Assembly: GCA_963809695.1 (NCBI GenBank)
Contig: CAWEKI010000006.1
Location: forward strand, 558,001 to 622,000
DNA from: JAGDMJ01 sp963809695
GTDB lineage: Bacteria > Bacteroidota > Ignavibacteria > UBA10030 > UBA6906
Direction: 5' to 3'
Length of the DNA stretch: 64,000 bases
How positions within the stretch are numbered: the first letter of the stretch is position 1; each line of letters begins with the position of its first letter. The notes beneath the pieces were generated by a model, which was given only the letters and a program-made list of their open reading frames with translations, did not search any database and had not been told where the DNA came from. Shown here piece after piece: positions 62,820 through 64,000 of the stretch. The position numbers were made by a program, and so were the translations under genes.

Positions 62820-64000
62820 ATGAGAAAACTGGCTCTACTTTTTTTGCTTTGCGTTGCAGGGTGGTCGGTGTCAACGGCCGACCCGCCGGGTGCCGGGCTT
62901 GGGGTTTCGTTTGGCGTGTTCTATTCATCCCTCAGCCCGTACGGCGACTGGATCTCCGTGGGGGCTGATGTCTATGGCTGGCGGCCGAACCATATGGAAG
63001 CCGGCTGGAGGCCATACACCACGGGACGTTGGGTTTGGACGGATGATGGCTGGTACTGGGCGTCCGACGAGCCGTGGGGATGGGCAGCCTATCACTATGG
63101 CCGATGGTACTATGACGATTACTACGGATGGGTCTGGATCCCGGGATACGATTGGGCGCCGGCGTGGGTGGAGTGGCGCTACGGGGGCGACTATATCGGC
63201 TGGGCTCCGCTGAGCCCGTACGCGGTCTTCAGCGTCAGCTTCGGCATTCATTACCGCACGCACTGGGCCACGCCGAATTACTGGTGGTCGTTCGTCGACT
63301 GCGGGCACATCGCCTCGCATGACATGCACAAGTATGTCTACCGTAACGAGGACAATGTCCGCTACATCGGCAGGACGCGTGATGTCGGGAGTGTCCGCTA
63401 TGAATCGGGACGGATCGTCAGCCGTGGGCCCGAGCGGGACGACGTGGAACGCCGGGGGAACGTCCGGATTGATCGTGCCGACATTGTGGATGTCTCCGAC
63501 CGCCAGGGAGAACGCATCGTGCGTGGAGCCAACAACCGCGAGCGGATCGAAACCTACCGTCCGCGCATTGCGGCATCGGACGACCGCTCAGCCGTCAGCC
63601 GGCCGCCGGCATTCCGGCAGACCGACCGGCCGATTTCTCTCGATTCCCGCGGTCTCGACGTACGCTCACGCGATGAGAATCTCGAACGCGGAAGAGATAT
63701 CCGCCGGTCGGAAATGTACCGCCAACAAAGACAGATGGAACTACAAGGCAACCAGGAACGGCCCGTTGACCCGGGCGTCCGCAGCAATGAGCCCAGGCGT
63801 TCGGAGCGGAACGTGGATCGCGCTCCCGCACAGCGCCTCCAGTCCATTGAGCCGGCACCGCGCTACCAGCAGCGCGATCAGCTCCGCTCCCGTGAGCCGG
63901 AGCGTACCATGCGACGCCCCGAATACCGCACGGCCCCTTCGACGCGCCTTCAGCCGCAGTCGGAACCGCGGAGGAATGAGGGAGGAGAAGGGCGTGCAGG
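62820..64000 (+). CDS. DUF6600 domain protein, N-terminal part (runs off the window)
   Basis: The frame opens at ATG 62820 and is still open at the last base (393 codons). Signal peptide (LALLFLLCVAGWSVSTA), then a Trp/Tyr-rich DUF6600 domain of about 130 residues: LSPYGDWISVG, WRPYTTGRWVW, GWYWASDEPWGWAAYHYGRW, GWVWIPGYDWAPAWVEWR, YIGWAPLSP. After that comes a long Arg/Glu/Pro-rich, probably disordered tail (RRSERNVDRAPAQRL and similar). Exported; function of the family is unknown. The C-terminus lies outside the window. Confidence 0.85.
   Translation, partial: MRKLALLFLLCVAGWSVSTADPPGAGLGVSFGVFYSSLSPYGDWISVGADVYGWRPNHMEAGWRPYTTGRWVWTDDGWYWASDEPWGWAAYHYGRWYYDDYYGWVWIPGYDWAPAWVEWRYGGDYIGWAPLSPYAVFSVSFGIHYRTHWATPNYWWSFVDCGHIASHDMHKYVYRNEDNVRYIGRTRDVGSVRYESGRIVSRGPERDDVERRGNVRIDRADIVDVSDRQGERIVRGANNRERIETYRPRIAASDDRSAVSRPPAFRQTDRPISLDSRGLDVRSRDENLERGRDIRRSEMYRQQRQMELQGNQERPVDPGVRSNEPRRSERNVDRAPAQRLQSIEPAPRYQQRDQLRSREPERTMRRPEYRTAPSTRLQPQSEPRRNEGGEGRA

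Overview
The window is a GC-rich bacterial chromosome segment, densely packed and mostly transcribed on the + strand. The gene repertoire fits a Gram-negative of the Bacteroidota/Chlorobiota/Ignavibacteriota lineage or a close relative: a full MoxR-DUF58-Bat operon, DPP-IV type S9 peptidase, secreted oligoendopeptidase F, fused homocysteine methyltransferase/MTHFR, DUF1684 and DUF6600 proteins, lipoproteins and outer-membrane barrels. The taxonomic call is an inference. No rRNA, tRNA or CRISPR array was seen.

Layout. 1-5 kb: pyruvate:ferredoxin oxidoreductase (nifJ), then a dihydroorotate-dehydrogenase-like protein. 5-10 kb: an exported helical protein, secreted PepF (- strand) and the fused methionine/folate enzyme. 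10.4-12.9 kb: three membrane-anchored pilin-like genes behind a sigma-54 type promoter. A group II intron of the IIC type (12,972-14,824) sits directly downstream of their terminator hairpin. 14.9-20.6 kb: a self-contained envelope export operon (TetR regulator, LolA-like carrier, two FtsX-type permeases, ATPase, outer-membrane barrel) with a promoter and a palindromic operator. 20.7-25.2 kb: mutS, a LysE transporter, a DinB protein and a HEAGH membrane protein. 25.4-30.5 kb: a C39-like peptidase, two glycosyltransferases, a DUF1684 lipoprotein, a four-helix membrane protein and a SpoIIE phosphatase. 30.6-39.7 kb: assorted enzymes, including an atypical metallophosphoesterase, an acyl-ACP thioesterase, DPP-IV and a class I isoprenoid-fold enzyme, then a decayed outer-membrane protein gene and a lipoprotein.

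40-46 kb holds two metabolic clusters: opcA-pgl-glk (glucose entry and the oxidative pentose phosphate pathway, without zwf in view) and ppx-CHAD-sixA (polyphosphate). 46.3-54.5 kb is the moxR-DUF58-BatD-like-batA-batB-batC-batD-batE operon, in which batD carries a single-base frameshift. 54.6-60.9 kb has lipoate-protein ligase divergent from the pyruvate dehydrogenase operon aceE-aceF-lpd, with an inverted repeat between them. The organism therefore encodes both a ferredoxin-linked and an NAD-linked pyruvate oxidation route. The end of the window has a DksA/TraR-type zinc finger protein, an ornithine carbamoyltransferase homologue with altered substrate motifs, and the N-terminal part of a DUF6600 protein.

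Nothing here is a clear new defence or mobile system. The most unusual items are the sigma-54 pilin-like operon with its terminator-associated intron, the envelope exporter, the in-frame palindromic insert in pgl, the batD frameshift and the divergent carbamoyltransferase.
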